Shown: positions 1 through 11,996 of the stretch, one piece after another
How the letters are laid out: every line of letters begins with the position of its first letter
Position numbering within the stretch: position 1 is the stretch's first letter
Assembly: GCA_963693085.1 (NCBI GenBank)
Contig: OY856412.1
Span: 342,315,457 to 342,379,456 of the forward strand
Length of the DNA stretch: 64,000 nt
Reading direction: 5' to 3'
Origin: Alisma plantago-aquatica
Lineage: Eukaryota; Streptophyta; Magnoliopsida; Alismatales; Alismataceae
Translations under genes and position numbers: made by a program
Notes under the pieces: generated by a model
What the model saw: the letters and a program-made list of their open reading frames with translations, nothing else
Databases searched by the model: none
Told to the model about the DNA's origin: nothing

Positions 1-533
1 AGTGTCATATCCCTTTCTGAACTTGTGTAGCCCCACCACAAAATCCATGGTTATGTGTTCCCATTTCCATTTCATGATTTTAAGGGGTTGTAGAAGGACA
101 TATGGTCTCTGGTGCTCGACCTTGATTCTTTGTCATGTCAGGCATTTGGATACAAATTCTACAATACCATGCTTCATGATCCTCCACCAGAACTGGCATT
201 GTAGGTCTTTGTACATCTTTGTCATGTCGAGATGAACTATGTACTTTGACACGTGTGCCTCACTGAGAATATTCATCTTCATAGTTGACTGCTCAGGAAC
301 CCACATGTGATTTTTGTATCAAAGACTACCATCGAGACCCATAGATAAGTGTGTGTGAGGCTTTGACAGGAGAGATGAAAGTTCTACTATCTCAGGACTA
401 ACTTTCTATGCTTCAAGAAATTCAGACTGCATATTAGGCATAATAGAAATATTGTTGACATGGACACGATTATGGAAAAACGGTGGCTTCCATCCCACTA
501 GATCCTCCAGGTTCCTCCACTCAGGAATGGATA
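1..533 (-). pseudogene. Integrase relic (zinc-binding domain and start of core)
   Basis: Minus-strand translation gives the end of the HHCC zinc-binding region (a block resembling TKMYKDLQCQFWWRIMKHGI followed by EFVSKCLT), then WKWEHITMDFVVGL, which contains the first catalytic Asp of the retroviral-type integrase core. The DNA then leaves the window. A stop interrupts the reading where a Cys-Gln pair is usual in the family (CLT-stop-QRIK). Integrase would join the cDNA copy to host DNA. Roughly 230-530 is the more diverged part between the RNase H end and the zinc domain. Confidence 0.75.
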
Positions 534-2032
534 AGGATGCACACACTGCCCTTTTCCTACTAAGGGCGTCAACGACTACATTTGTCTTGCTTGGATGATA
601 GGCAATAGTGAAATTGTAGTCCTTTAGGTACTCGATCCATCAAAGTTGACGCAGATTCAGGTCCTTCTATGTCAGAATGTATTTCAGGCCTTTGTGGTCA
701 GCAAAGATGTCAAACGTTGCCCCATACAAGTAGTGCTTCCAGATTTTAGTTGCATGAATGATTACATCTAGTTCCAAATCATGTGTGGGATAATTAAGCT
801 CATTGGGTTTTAGTTGTCTGGATGCAAAGGCCACCACCTTTCTGTGTTGTTGCAGGACACATCCTAACCCATTTCTTGAAGCATTAGTGAAGATTACAAA
901 CCCAGCATTGCTACAAGGTAAGACTAGGACATGGGTTGAGTCAACTTCTCCTTCAACTCTTAAAAACTAGACTCATAGGAAGCTGACCATATGAAATGTT
1001 CATCCTTCCAAGTAAGCTTCGTCAGAGGAAGTGCGACTTTGGAGAAATTCAAAATAAAGCGACGATAATATCCATCTAAACCCAAAAAGCTCTAGATTTC
1101 TGAAGGATTTCTAGGAGGTTGTCAATCAAGTACAACATATACTTTGGCGGGATCAATAGATATATGACCCCCAGAAATGACATGCCCAAGAAACATGACT
1201 TTATCAATCCATAATTCACATTAGAAAGTTTACCCTAGAATTTCTGAGCTCAAAGAATTTCAAGAACTGCCTTTAAGTGTTCCCAATGTTTCTCCATAGA
1301 ATCAGAATAAATCAAGATATGATCAATGAAGGTGACCACAAACTCATCAAGATAAGGTTGGAAGACTTTGTTCATCAGGTTCATGAATAGGCCAGGTGCA
1401 TTGGTCAACCCGAATGACATCACTAGAAATTCATAATGCCCATAACGAGTTCAAAAAGTAGTTTTGGAAATATCAGAATCTTTGACTTTAAGTTGATGGT
1501 AGCTAGAGTGAAGATCAATTTTTTAGAAGACTTTAGCAGTGTGAAGCTGATCAAAGATGTCATCAATGCAAGGGAGTGGATATTTGTTTTTAATAGTGGC
1601 TTGGTTCAACATGCAACAGTCAATACACATTTCCATAGAACCGTCTTTCCTTTTTACAAAGACAATGGGTGCACCCCAAGGGGAAATACTAGGATGGATA
1701 AAACCCTTGTCAAGAAGTTCTTGAAACTATTTCTTCAATTGCATAAGCTTAGAAGGAGCCATCATATACGGTGCCCTAGAAATTAGAGTGTTTCTAGGAA
1801 GAAGATCTATGGAGAACTCAATGTCTCTATTTGGAGGCAACCCAGGAAGCTCCTCCGGGAGTACATCGATAAAGTCACGTACCACCTCCAGTCTTTCTAT
1901 AGTGTCATTGTTAGGACTTCTCTTTGAGACTAATGTGAGGAAGACTGTACATCCTTTAGAAATGAGCTTTTTAGCTTTAAGAGAAGAAATTATAATGTTA
2001 TTATAGAATTTGCTTCCCCGAGGGATCACCAC
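534..2032 (-). pseudogene. Reverse transcriptase and RNase H relic
   Basis: The only long open piece is 1727-2032, reading VVRDFIDVLPEELPGLPPNRD, the linker and N-terminal edge of Ty3/gypsy RT. Downstream on the minus strand, 1380-1450 encodes an [18 protein letters not shown] block. About 1310-1350 encodes [10 protein letters not shown], the place of the catalytic F(I/V)DD motif, with the second Asp changed to His. The RNase H end near 540-610 encodes IAYHPSKTNVVVDALSRK, typical of the RNase H to integrase boundary. Several stops and frame changes separate these blocks. RT/RNase H would copy element RNA into DNA in the virus-like particle; this copy cannot. Confidence 0.85.
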
Positions 2033-2099
2033 AGGAGAGGAGTGAGGCTAAGAGAGAACTACCATCTTGTTTCTACAGTCAATGTGAGCTTAATATGTG

Positions 2100-2400
2100 T
2101 ATAGCCAATCCATGCCAAGTATAATATCAAAGTCTTCCATGGTTAAGAGAATAATTTCAAAGGGAAAATCATGATTTTCGAATTTTAGAGGTAGGTACAT
2201 TATTTTTCTGTAGAGTAGTGAGTTTTTTGCAACTAGGAGTAGACACATCCAGGATATATCCCAAGTCCCTTATAAGAATATGTAACATAGATGCCATATT
2301 TTGAGAAATAAAAGTATTTGTGTATCCAGAGTCAAATAAAGCATTAAAAGGATGATCATTTAACAATATTTTGCCTACATAGGACAGTTATATTATGAAT
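2100..2400 (-). pseudogene. Aspartic protease relic
   Basis: The minus-strand piece 2169-2366 contains NALFDSGYTNTFIS, matching the retropepsin active-site pattern D-S-G-A-T followed by HSFIS; the catalytic DSG is kept and Ala is replaced by Tyr. It lies between the gag zinc knuckle and the RT linker, as expected in a gag-pol polyprotein. The family role is to cut that polyprotein. The frame is broken before the RT linker. Confidence 0.7.
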
Positions 2401-2419
2401 ATTTCGAAGGCATTTGAAC

Positions 2420-3520
2420 AGATATTAGATATATGAAAACATTTGGTTATCTTCAACAAGCTGTTTGGGATTTGCCTTTTCTTCCTCTTATGTCATTGTG
2501 AATACTCTGGTGTTGTGGTGTCCTTGGGAGGGGTGGAGCACCTATTGTAGGTTTTCCAAGGATAGACAAAGTAGGGCACTTGGTGAGGAAATGACCCTCC
2601 TTCTTGCAGTTGTAGCAGACCAGCTTGGTATAGAGACAAGGCCCATCATGCCCTCATCCACAAGTTTTACATTTGTTGCGATATTCCATCAGCTGGTAAT
2701 AGTTGTTCTTCTATCCTCTTTTTCTTGAACCTCCTCCTTTTCCTAATCCCTTAATGTTATGACCAGGGTGGAACTTTCTAGACTTATCCTCCTCGGTGGT
2801 GGTTAACCCTAAGTATCCCATGCTGGTAGGCTTCTACAAACCCTATTCTCGTTCATGCTTGAGGGCCATGTCTAGGGCTTCATCTATGCTTAGAGGATGG
2901 AAGTCTATAACTAGGGTTTTTAGATGGGTGGTAAGGCAGTCAACATAATGTTCGATGTAGCGTTCTTCAATCCTAATCGGTGCATAATGCTCTAGAAGCC
3001 TAAACTTCTGGGTGTACTCAACAACTAAGAGACTGCCCTATTTAAGTTCCATGTAGATCTTCTCCTTCCTCTTCCTCTCAACTATAGGCATGAAAATATC
3101 AGTGAAGAGGGTTTTGAAGGCTTCCCATGCCATGTTATCTACTACTTCTCCCTTATTCCCGCCATAGTTTTCCCACCAAAATTTTCCCCTCCCTTAAGAA
3201 GATCGGTGGAAAATATGACCTTCTTTTCATTGGGTACTTCTAGGATACAGAAGGTTTTCTCTATAGAGAGGATTCAGACCTCTACCTTGTGCATGACTTT
3301 AGGCTAGTCTTCCCCCCAAAAGGTGTTAGGGTTCAGTTTGATGAAATCTACCACTATCACTTCATTTTTCTTGGAGGAGATTGGTTCAGGCGTTCCTTTT
3401 GTGGCAAGGGTCTCCATGAAGTCTAGCAGGATTTTCTTTTTTTCTTCACACCTTTCTTTGGTCGCACTATCAGGATCATGTACCTCAGAGGTTTTAGGAT
3501 CCCTCCTCTTCTTATAGGAT
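2420..3520 (-). pseudogene. Gag relic with CCHC zinc knuckle
   Basis: Minus-strand translation from about 3400 gives DFIKLNPNTFWGED, then EKTFCILEVPNEKKV and a GENFGGKTMAGIR-like stretch, the usual Ty3/gypsy retrotransposon gag core. At 2576-2617 there is a clean zinc knuckle, CYNCKKEGHFLTKC (C-x2-C-x4-H-x4-C), which binds element RNA. Stops occur throughout the core, for example after GED and in the middle section. The N-terminus around 3400-3520 is rich in Lys/Arg. The start codon cannot be fixed. Confidence 0.75.
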
Positions 3521-4077
3521 GACTCTTTGGAAGCCTTGGAGTTACGGGTCTTGGGAGGTATATTGAAATTAGGTTGAACATATTAGATTTATCATCATTC
3601 ATCATTTTTTAAAATCATATTATATTTCATTATTATCCTTTGTTAATTATTAATCATCTTAATGGTATGTTTTTTGGAGGATACCCAAAAATCGCTATCA
3701 TTCGGTCATTAGGACTTTCTAAATAGAGTGACTCTTTCCTAACCTTATATCATAAAGGTAAGTAGAAATATTTATAAACAAAGATGAGGGGAAAATGTTT
3801 TTCCTATAGAAGAGAAGTGAGGGAATATCTATATATCAAAGGAGTCATAATTAAGGTATGCCCAAGGAGTAGGGGACATTAAGGATATTGGCCAGGGAGA
3901 CTTATAATGCCATCTAGGTAGCCTCGTGATTGTCAAGCTAAGTGGCTCAGAGAATTTAGGTAGATCCATGAAGATGCTATCCTAGACACCTCCATCCTTC
4001 ACATCCCTAACTCAAGGACTACCCTAGACTCACAATAGGGTGAATGAAGTTCATGTGACCATGATGTGTGAACATTA
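3521..4077 (-). other. Leader between primer site and gag
   Basis: AT-rich DNA of about 560 bp between the PBS and the gag relic of the left chromovirus. It corresponds to the 5' untranslated leader. No conserved coding match is visible on either strand. Confidence 0.5.
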
Positions 4078-4089
4078 GCTCTGATACCA
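4078..4089 (-). other. Primer-binding site, tRNA-iMet type
   Basis: The plus strand reads GCTCTGATACCA, so the minus strand is TGGTATCAGAGC, the complement of the 3' end of plant initiator tRNA-Met. It lies 2 nt inside an LTR end (minus-strand ...CATCACA), which fixes both the orientation of the element and the LTR boundary at 4092. Confidence 0.9.
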
Positions 4090-6011
4090 ACTGTGATGAC
4101 CACAATTTCTATATACTTTCCTTAGTGGCATTCACAGATATGTGTGCACTCATATCTATAGATGTCAAAAGGGAAAATACAAGAGATTGTGGTAATCAAC
4201 TAGAATATAAAAGGGAGCTGGTTGATTATTCACAACATCATTATATAGCCATACAACAACATTCATAGATAATAATAATGTCATATATATTATTCTAGAT
4301 AGAAGAAGTGAATAGTTCCATAAAAGGAAATGCATAGGGTTTAGAACATCCTATACATCATCTAGCAGAAAAGCAACTATCTAAATGAAAAAGAGATAAG
4401 CTATCTAACTAAGAAAGAGATAAGAATGGAAATCTAGCTAGTCTATCCTCCATGACCAATTATTTGATAGCTTTAGGTACTTTGAATTACTTTATTTGTT
4501 CCTTGTACCTAGAAAATATGAGAAACAAAATAATCAACAAAAGTTGGTACATGGTTGCAAAATATACTATACTATGCTAGCATATTAAAATAGTTGAAAA
4601 AGAAAGAAGAAGAAAACAATATTGAAGGCGGAAAATTAGGTAAACACATCTTTTATATATTTCATTTGATGTAGTTGTACTACCATTTTACAAGCTCTTA
4701 TCATACATCCAGTATGGAAAAAAATATTTTATCATACATCTAACATGGGAAATTCATCATGCATCCATGCTAGGCAACATACATCCATATTGGGCCATGT
4801 GCACTAGTAGCTACAACTCATCAAAATGTCCTTTCATGTTTCATTAAGTTTTTGCGAAGCCTATAGTACCAGTAGTTCAACCAACAAGGTATAAGAAAAT
4901 AGATTCACACAGGGTACACCATATCATATGCAATAAGAGAAAAACTAGCCTTATACTTAATAAAGACCACATACCTGGTTTGATTAGATCTGGAATCCAA
5001 GAGTTTAGAAGAACAATAAATAGATCACCCTAAAAGGAAATTAAGGGTATACTTGTTACTATTGGTCCATATGACCCATGACTAAGGTTTATTCTTTAGA
5101 TACGAGTACTTGTATCTTCTCATGATTCGATCAAGGATTATTAATGACTTTTATCTTATTTTTGGAGTCACAAGATCAGATGTCAAAATTAAGGTCTCAT
5201 CCATTTTTATGATAACTCTTATCATAAAAAAGGAAACATCCCCAAAACAGGGTTTCTGTTATTATTTATTAGATCATTAAGGGTTTCCTTTTAGAATTCA
5301 AATGGTCCAAGGGATAAAAGTTGGATCTAGAGTTTCAAGGTCAATCATGATCATATAGGGTCATTAAATATTTAGAATTGACATATAGTTGCATGAAGTA
5401 TACATATGTAGAGAGAGAAAGACTAGAATTTAGGGCTTTCTATAATTATTGAGTCAACTATCCCTATTTGATTAGGGTTTTGAGCCATATGAGGATCAAG
5501 GACTCAATTAGGGTTTTAGGTGTCTACAAGTCAAATATTAATCATGGATGACTATTATTACACAATATGATAATGATTAATGATTATTAGGGTTTTATGC
5601 TATTATATTTGAAAAGGACTCGGATCTATGTCATGATAGTATTTTATTTAGATAGCTCTCTTTTTTATGATGAAAATGGTATATAGGTTCATTATAATCT
5701 AACATTCCTAGGATTTTCTAGTGTTTTTTCTTAGATAATCCATTTTCTTGAGTAGATAAAATAAAAAGAAAAGAAGTATACCTTGATGAATGGACGGATC
5801 TGACTGGATCTACAACCTAGATTGATCCAAGACATTGTGAGGGGGGGCATAGGTTGCTAACTGGGCACTCATTTTTGGTCCAGCTGAGTCCATGTTGGCA
5901 CCTCCTCTTCCTTTTTTTTTTCTTGTAGCAAGGTAGGATCTTTGGTGAGGCTCCTCTCGCTCTTGGGTGGCACTGGAGTGTGGGTGATATTATGAGTGCC
6001 TTTATGTGCTT

Positions 6012-7524
6012 TGTTGACCTTGAGGTTATAGATTGTCCATGTTTTGATAATGACTTAACAATTCCACTAATATGTATCTAATATGTGTATTAAAGATTGA
6101 TTTCAGGTATTAGGTACATGAAAAAGATCCAAAATCAAAAGCCCTAGAATGGCTCAAGTTCAAGTCAAAGAGCTACAAGTGTGTATTTGTGGAAATCTAT
6201 GTAAATGACTTAGAACATTTTTGTAATCACGTGTAATGATGAATTAACTTGTAACTTAGATGAGAAAAATGATTGGAACATAAAATGCCAAAGTTAAATC
6301 ACTTTAGATGCATTTTACAAAGATTGACAATAGGTTGTCGATCGGTCGAGTTTTCACCAGGACAAATTCGACTGATCCATCTTGGTCAGTTTTCTGGAGA
6401 TAGCATCTGTTGAGTTGTAGTTTCACAGACATCGGCCGACTAAGTACCTGACCAAAACGATCTTCATTGATCAGTCGAGTTTCCTCAGGACAAACTCGAC
6501 CGACAGTTTGAATATCGATTTTGTATTTTACTTGATCGGTCGAGTTAACCTTATTGAAACTCGACCGATTGCACTGTACGGAATTTTGCAGAAAAAGTGA
6601 TGTGACTGTTAGTGAGTGTTTTGAGTGAAAATAGAGCCATTGCTTTGAGCAAAAAATGGCTATTTTTGTATCTAAGTGTCCCACAACTTAAAGGGGCACC
6701 CTCAACTATAAATATGACCTCTTGGAGTTCATTCTAGGGCTGCTCATTCATTTCAAACTTGGTCCTACCATAATTGAGAGTGTTCTAACCCTTTGAGTCC
6801 CTTTCTCTCTCTACCTACAAGTCAAAATTTTGAGTATGAGAGAGGTAGGTTCCTTTGTGAGAGAGCTACTCCATGTATTAATGTAAAGCTCTCCTCCTCC
6901 ATCTTCCTACCTCGATTCCCATTAAAGAAAAAGGTTGAAGATCTTCTCTGAGTGAAGGAGAAGGAGTTGATGTTCTTCAAGGTTGAAGAAAGAAAGGTGC
7001 TCCTGATCACCAAGTGAAGGAGATAGGAGCTCGAGATCTCCAAATGAAGGAGATAGTCAAGGTGACACTCAAGGAAGATAGGTAATCCCTTGAAGGCAGA
7101 AGACTTGAAGGAAGGAGTGGGTAAGTCCATGTTGATGGCTGAAGACTCCATGGTTCAAGTGGGCAAACTCCTTCTTTAGGTTGAAGATCTTTTCTTGAGG
7201 TACTAAGCCCTTGGATGTGTGGTTGTTGTGACTTGTAATCTTATTGTGGAATATAAGAATACCAAGATTACAAATCCTAAAGACTAACCCACTCTAGGTA
7301 GTGGTCTGACATTTCTCCTAAGTTTAGGACATGGAACCACTCTAAACCACCTGTGTAAGTGCTTGCTATTCCTTGTCTCTCATCCTTGCTATGCATGTTA
7401 ATTTAAGACATCAAATTTCTGCTTGTATAAGTTTTTACACTTTACATAATTTGGTGGTCTAATTTGTCTTGTGAGAATTGTGAAGCTCTATTCACCCCCC
7501 CCTTGAGAGCCCATTGATCCAACA
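6012..7524 (+). mobile_element. Solo LTR (1513 bp) with perfect 5-bp target duplication
   Basis: The sequence begins TGTTGACC and ends ATCCAACA, so the termini are the inverted pair TGTTG...CAACA. It is flanked by identical TGCTT at 6007-6011 and 7525-7529. There is no internal region, so this is a solo LTR left by recombination between two LTRs. A TATA box CTATAAATA lies at 6706-6714. Upstream in U3 (6335-6575) are inverted GATCGGTCGAGTT / AACTCGACCGAT-type repeats. The C-rich tract before the end (7494-7502) followed by ATCCAACA resembles Ty1/copia LTRs; the family assignment is inference. Confidence 0.88.
6706..6714 (+). promoter_or_regulatory. TATA box of the solo LTR
   Basis: CTATAAATA lies about 695 bp from the LTR start, after the inverted-repeat block and before a purine-rich transcribed-type region. 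It supports plus-strand orientation for the solo LTR. Confidence 0.55.
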
Positions 7525-8567
7525 TGCTTGTCCCGAAGCCAGACAACCAAACTACGTGTTGTGGCTCCCTGTCACTTGGAGCGCCACCATGAAAGATAGA
7601 AGAGCTCATCAGTGAAGGAGGGGTCCAAGGGAAAGACGTGATCTTGGTCAGGTGCGAGTGGTCATGGGTGATCATAGTGGCCTGGTGAAGGTGTTAAGGT
7701 GGTGGATTTGTCTCGAGAAGGGTTGTGGTGGTGAGGTGGTAGAATGTCTGGAGGTTGAATATGACAGGTTGGGGAGGGGTGATCAGGTAGCCTAGCTTGC
7801 AATCTCTGGTGAGGGCTGAGAAAAGGATGGATGGCGTAGCTTCTTGGGGCTTTAAATAGGTATTTGTGGGTGAGGGTAGTGAAGCCCTAAAACATACCGC
7901 CGCCACTGCCAAGAGAGGAGCGGAGAAGAGGGAGTCTGTTCTCCCTACTCTGAGAGTGAGGGGGCCCTTGATAAGGGTAGTTGGGTTTGTTTTGATGAGA
8001 TAGAGTTATCTAGTTGGGATAAACTTTGAGATTCAGAGTGAGGTAGCAGCTAGCTGGAGCTCAAATCTTCTATTATCTCCCCGCCCCTGTGGGAGGTAGG
8101 TGACAAGGTTGGATGTGGTAGATCTTATGTGATCCACGATTAGGAGATTGGTTGGCTAAGAGGGGGGTTTCTTAAGTGATCTGCACCCAGGTGTGAATAG
8201 GAGTTGCGCGACACTCATTTTGATCAAATTAATCCAAAACTTAGGTCCTAGGGGTAAATAAATGAAATAATATACATTACTCTCAATTGCTAATAACTCC
8301 TAATTGGTTAATCTAATTGAATAGAAATTTTGAGGAGGGCTTTATGAGATTATCATGTAACAATGGTATAATTTTGGGTTCAAATTTGAATATTAATCAT
8401 GGTTATTGACTAAATACATTAATACTTATAATTCACGTTCGTATGACACTAGGGTTTGTATTATTTGAAATTGATATGTTATTTAGTCAATTTCGTGAGG
8501 GAGATGGTAGAGGGTATTATTGCAATTATAAGAGAGATAAATATTTTTAAGAACTCACTTTGTCACA

Positions 8568-9714
8568 AAATCTGAATTCCTTATCCATCTAATTTTATGG
8601 TAATGGAAATATTAATGTTTTACACTCTAATGACGTTGGTATTTCCTATTGTGAAACCTCTATTTGAACATGTTTAGATGATGTACATAAGGATGACATA
8701 GGGTACAAAACATTCCTTGATCTTCATCTGGGATGGTAGAGGTTATTGCAATTCTACAACCCTAAAAGATAAGTGTTGTACTCTTATACTGAATGCAATG
8801 CAGCGTCGCGAGAAACTCACTTGCATGCATTGTGATTCTACATGTGCCCCGGGCATGGCTTGTCTAGCACACGTCGGAGGTGTGACATGGCATCACGAGC
8901 ACGACATGTCCAACACGCGTTACATTGCAACATGTTTGGTGTGCATCACGGGAAAGTGAGCTAAGTGTTGTAGGTGAGTGAGTGAGGTGTGCATCATCGG
9001 CAAGTGAGTATGATGTATGTCGTGGGATGCAAATCCCCTTCCCCTACACACATTGTGTCTAAGAGAGGGAGTTGCATGCATCGCAAGATGTAACACATCC
9101 CTTGCACGCATTCCAATTCAGAGCATTATTGCATGAGTTGCAGCTAGAGTTAGCGTACACGCGTTGCAAGTCACAATCGCATGCTTTGCATGTGAGCAAT
9201 ATTAATACACTTAAGTATGTACATGGATATTGTGTAGTATAAAGGTAACATATGATAAAATAATTATGCATGGTTAATTAGTAATGATGTTGTTTAACTT
9301 TAATACCTTTAAAACACATAGGAAGTAATCAATTAGGGTTTAGGGTTTGAATAACATTTTGAAAGCCTAATTTTTTAAGTAAGAACCCAAATCTTAATCA
9401 TGTGATCATGTGATTTATGTGCTCACCTTACTTGATGAATAGTATTCCATAATAGTTTTTCTAACTTGATTATGTAAACCAAACTTTTAATGTGATACAA
9501 ATGGTATAACTATGTTAATGCCATGGTGACCTTGTGTCATACATGGTGGTTATTATTAGCATTTCTGAGATATAATGCATTATCATTAATGCAAGATTTA
9601 CATGAATGGTATGAAAGATCAATTAAGTGCCTTGAGCATAGTTTGAGGTGATATCCTCTAGTGATGAGATTGAGGAATTGATATCCCATGGTGAATTAAC
9701 TCTAATGAATGATA
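8568..9714. other. No gene seen; CATGCA-rich stretch
   Basis: No recognisable coding or element domain on either strand. Between about 8810 and 9200 there are several GCATGCA/CATGCA words and repeated phrases such as GTGTGCATCA, giving a loose, imperfect repetition. This could be an old repeat remnant. Short ORFs here have no family resemblance I can name. Confidence 0.4.
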
Positions 9715-9799
9715 GTAATACAAGTACCATATGATGATGAGACAAGTTCTCATTCACAGTAATACAAGTACCATATGATGATGAGACAAGTTCTCACTT
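9715..9799. repeat. Direct tandem duplication, 44-bp unit
   Basis: The unit starting GTAATACAAGTACCATATGA at 9715 is repeated at 9759. The copies are identical for about 38 bases (through GACAAGTTCTCA) and then diverge. A recent slippage or unequal-exchange duplication in non-coding DNA. Confidence 0.9.
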
Positions 9800-9879
9800 A
9801 ATACATTTTTTATCTTCTGAAGTTGCATCTTACCTTAATTTTTTAGAATTTGTTTAGAGTTTATACATTGTAAGTTGAT

Positions 9880-11152
9880 TGATGCATTAAAAAGATACTC
9901 AATTGAAATGTCTAATCAAGTGAAACCATAATCATGTAGTTTCCTTGTTTCATAGATCCAACATCAACGTCAGTAATTAACTAGATGGTGAAACGAGTAA
10001 CTCCAAAGAGAAACTCAGAGCCCATATTATTGAATATGCGAGGTGCAAGTGATATGCGTCCTTATATCCTTAAATTGTTGAATTAGTGGTATATTGTTTA
10101 TTATTGAACGACCATGCGTGAGCCAATTCTCTAGTGTTGTGCCATGTACCATGGCAGACTAGTTGTTTTATAGATCTATAGCCATGAGTATGAGTTGTTG
10201 TCTCTACAGGACTGTAGCCATGACTACACGTTGTTGTGTTTAGTAGTAAGACTATATGTCATTGCATTGCAGACTTGAATAGACCAAGTAGTGTTGCTGA
10301 TGATCATGGAGTCTATCTCTTCCATTGATATTGTATGGAATTGATTTTGACTTAATAGTGGTCAGTTGGATTTGAGTGGTACACCTCGAATCCTCATGGG
10401 ATAAAATTCGTTAAACAACCATCTAGTATATTTGCTTAGGGACAAATATGAATCACATTGGATGACCCCATGCCTGATTTCTTGTACTGTTTAGTTTATA
10501 ACAGTTATACATTTTCTTCATATTCCTTTTCATTGTATAAATTGTTCTACTGCTCAGTTGCAACTACTTAAACTACTCAAATAGAATTACCTACTTTATT
10601 TGATGCTCTTTATAGTACAATGCCTACAATAGATATTGTCAAAGAGTTATAACTGTCACTGGGACGTTTGGTCCTACCCCATGGGTACTACAACTTTTTA
10701 GGTGGTTGTGGATGAGGAGTTCAAGGTCATGGTACAGGAGTTGAGCAGCCAGGAGAATAGTAGTTGTCGGAAGGTTGGACATGCTAGTGTGATGTCTTGT
10801 AGAGTCATATGTGTCATCCTTGTAATCTCTAGTCTTTGGGGAGATTTTCTATTTTGTTTATCGACACATAGATTTTGTCTTATCTCCATGAATGTATAGA
10901 ATGTCTTGTACATATAAATAGGTTGTAACATGTATCAGTTATGGCTTGATAACCTTTGAACATAATATGTAACATCTTTTGGTAATTGAGATATGCAGAT
11001 AGCCTGTGTTGAAGGCTTGTTGTGATATACTTTTTCTCAAAATATTAAATTGCAAATGGATCATATTTACCCTATTTTGTGGTAATAATGTTACTAGTGA
11101 AAATTATGTGCTTTGTTTTGAGTAACCTCCTTTACAATGGTGATGGTCATCA
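9880..11152 (+). repeat. Diverged 3' part of an LTR related to the outer chromovirus LTR
   Basis: Aligns by eye with the 3' third of the LTRs at 15447-19400 and 48061-52048. Shared phrases include a CTAATCAAGTGAAA block, CATAGATCCA...GTCAGTA, TTGAATATGCG-GGTGCAAG, the CCCCAT...CTTTTTAGGTGG block and the final GAGTAACCTC segment ending in CATCA. The match ends at 11152, where the LTR 3' end would be. The 5' part with promoter is missing or too diverged. Similarity is clearly lower than between the two outer LTRs, so this is an older copy or a sister family. Confidence 0.65.
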
Positions 11153-11996
11153 TAGTTTGGATGAAACTAAAAACTCCCAACCAATTTCAAATAGATCCAA
11201 GTCTGTGGAATGGAATGACAATGTTAACTTCGATGAATATGTCATTCAAACAAGTTGCTAGTGTTAATTTAATTTTTGTGTCTTTAGAGAAAGTATACCC
11301 CTTCAGAAATTGTACAACATATTTATTTCCTTTCTAGAATCTGAAGGAAACATTATTAAAAAGAAATGATTTTTTTTGTATCTCAAGTATGGGTGTTTGA
11401 GACAATTCTGAAAATAATTGTCAAATTCAATAAGTTCAAACAACCTATTGGGAAAGGAGGGCATGTGTTGGTGAAATTTCTTGTAGAGGTGGAAAAATAG
11501 GGGATTCTATGCCCAATTGGGGAAGTAGTTGCCACATGGTTCACGCCTATTATAAAGTAGATGTTGTGAAATTAACTCGGGATGTAATTAGACTTCATTT
11601 TTATGCAATCTATTTATCATGTCTTTATCTAATGTTTAATTTTAAGTAGTTGTTATGTTGGGGGTAGCGATACTATTTTTAATTTTGTTTGATTTTTTCT
11701 ACCAGTCCAAGTTTCTTATTCATGTTGGCATTGAAATTGATGAAATGATTCTATCACATATCAATTAAAAACATTCAGACATTAGTTAAAAAAGCTTCAC
11801 TTTGACCCAACAAAGATAGAGAAACAAATACCAAGCAATGTGCTAGATAATATTATTACAGAATAATGGATCCGCCTGGTTAGCTATTTTTTTTCTCCTA
11901 CAAGGAAGGTAGGATTAATCGTTGATTAAAAATGATTATTCACTACATGGATTTCAATTATTTGGACTTACAAACTTATATGATGTGTAGAAAATT
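11153..11996. other. No gene seen
   Basis: AT-rich DNA between the old LTR fragment and the CACTA-like exons. No conserved domain could be read in any frame. It may belong to the CACTA-type element that follows. Confidence 0.35.

Larger units (their letters stand above)
1..8567 (-). mobile_element. Ty3/gypsy chromovirus (Tekay/Del-like), partial, runs off left edge
   Basis: Read on the minus strand, the order is 5' LTR (8567 to 4092), tRNA-iMet-type primer site (4089-4078), gag, protease, reverse transcriptase, RNase H, and integrase cut by the window edge. That domain order defines Ty3/gypsy. Conserved stretches such as the ELPGLPP linker before RT and the WKWEHITMDFVVGL block in integrase resemble Tekay/Del chromoviruses. 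The 3' end, chromodomain and 3' LTR are outside the window, so neither the target duplication nor the LTR divergence can be assessed. A solo LTR (6012-7524) was inserted later into its LTR. All coding domains carry stops and frameshifts, so the element is dead. Confidence 0.85.
4092..8567 (-). repeat. 5' LTR of the left chromovirus, split by a solo LTR
   Basis: The boundary next to the PBS is clear (plus-strand TGTGATGACC at 4092). The far end is inferred: at 8567 the minus strand begins TGTGACAAAGTG, the same 12 bases that begin the LARD LTRs at 31225 and 36584, and plant LTRs start with TG. Without the 1513-bp solo LTR and its 5-bp duplication, the LTR would be about 2.96 kb, close to the 3.17-kb LARD LTR. 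A minus-strand TATTTAAA at 7858-7851 is a possible promoter element but is weak evidence. No TSD can be tested because the partner LTR is outside the window. Confidence 0.5.

Noticed and set aside
8810..9200. CATGCA (RY-type) cluster as a seed promoter
   Set aside because: No downstream gene, and the words sit in a loosely repetitive stretch; composition alone could explain them.
11941..11956. CACTACATGG as a CACTA element end
   Set aside because: The single word lacks the CACTACAAGAAA extension, an inverted partner and a 3-bp duplication.
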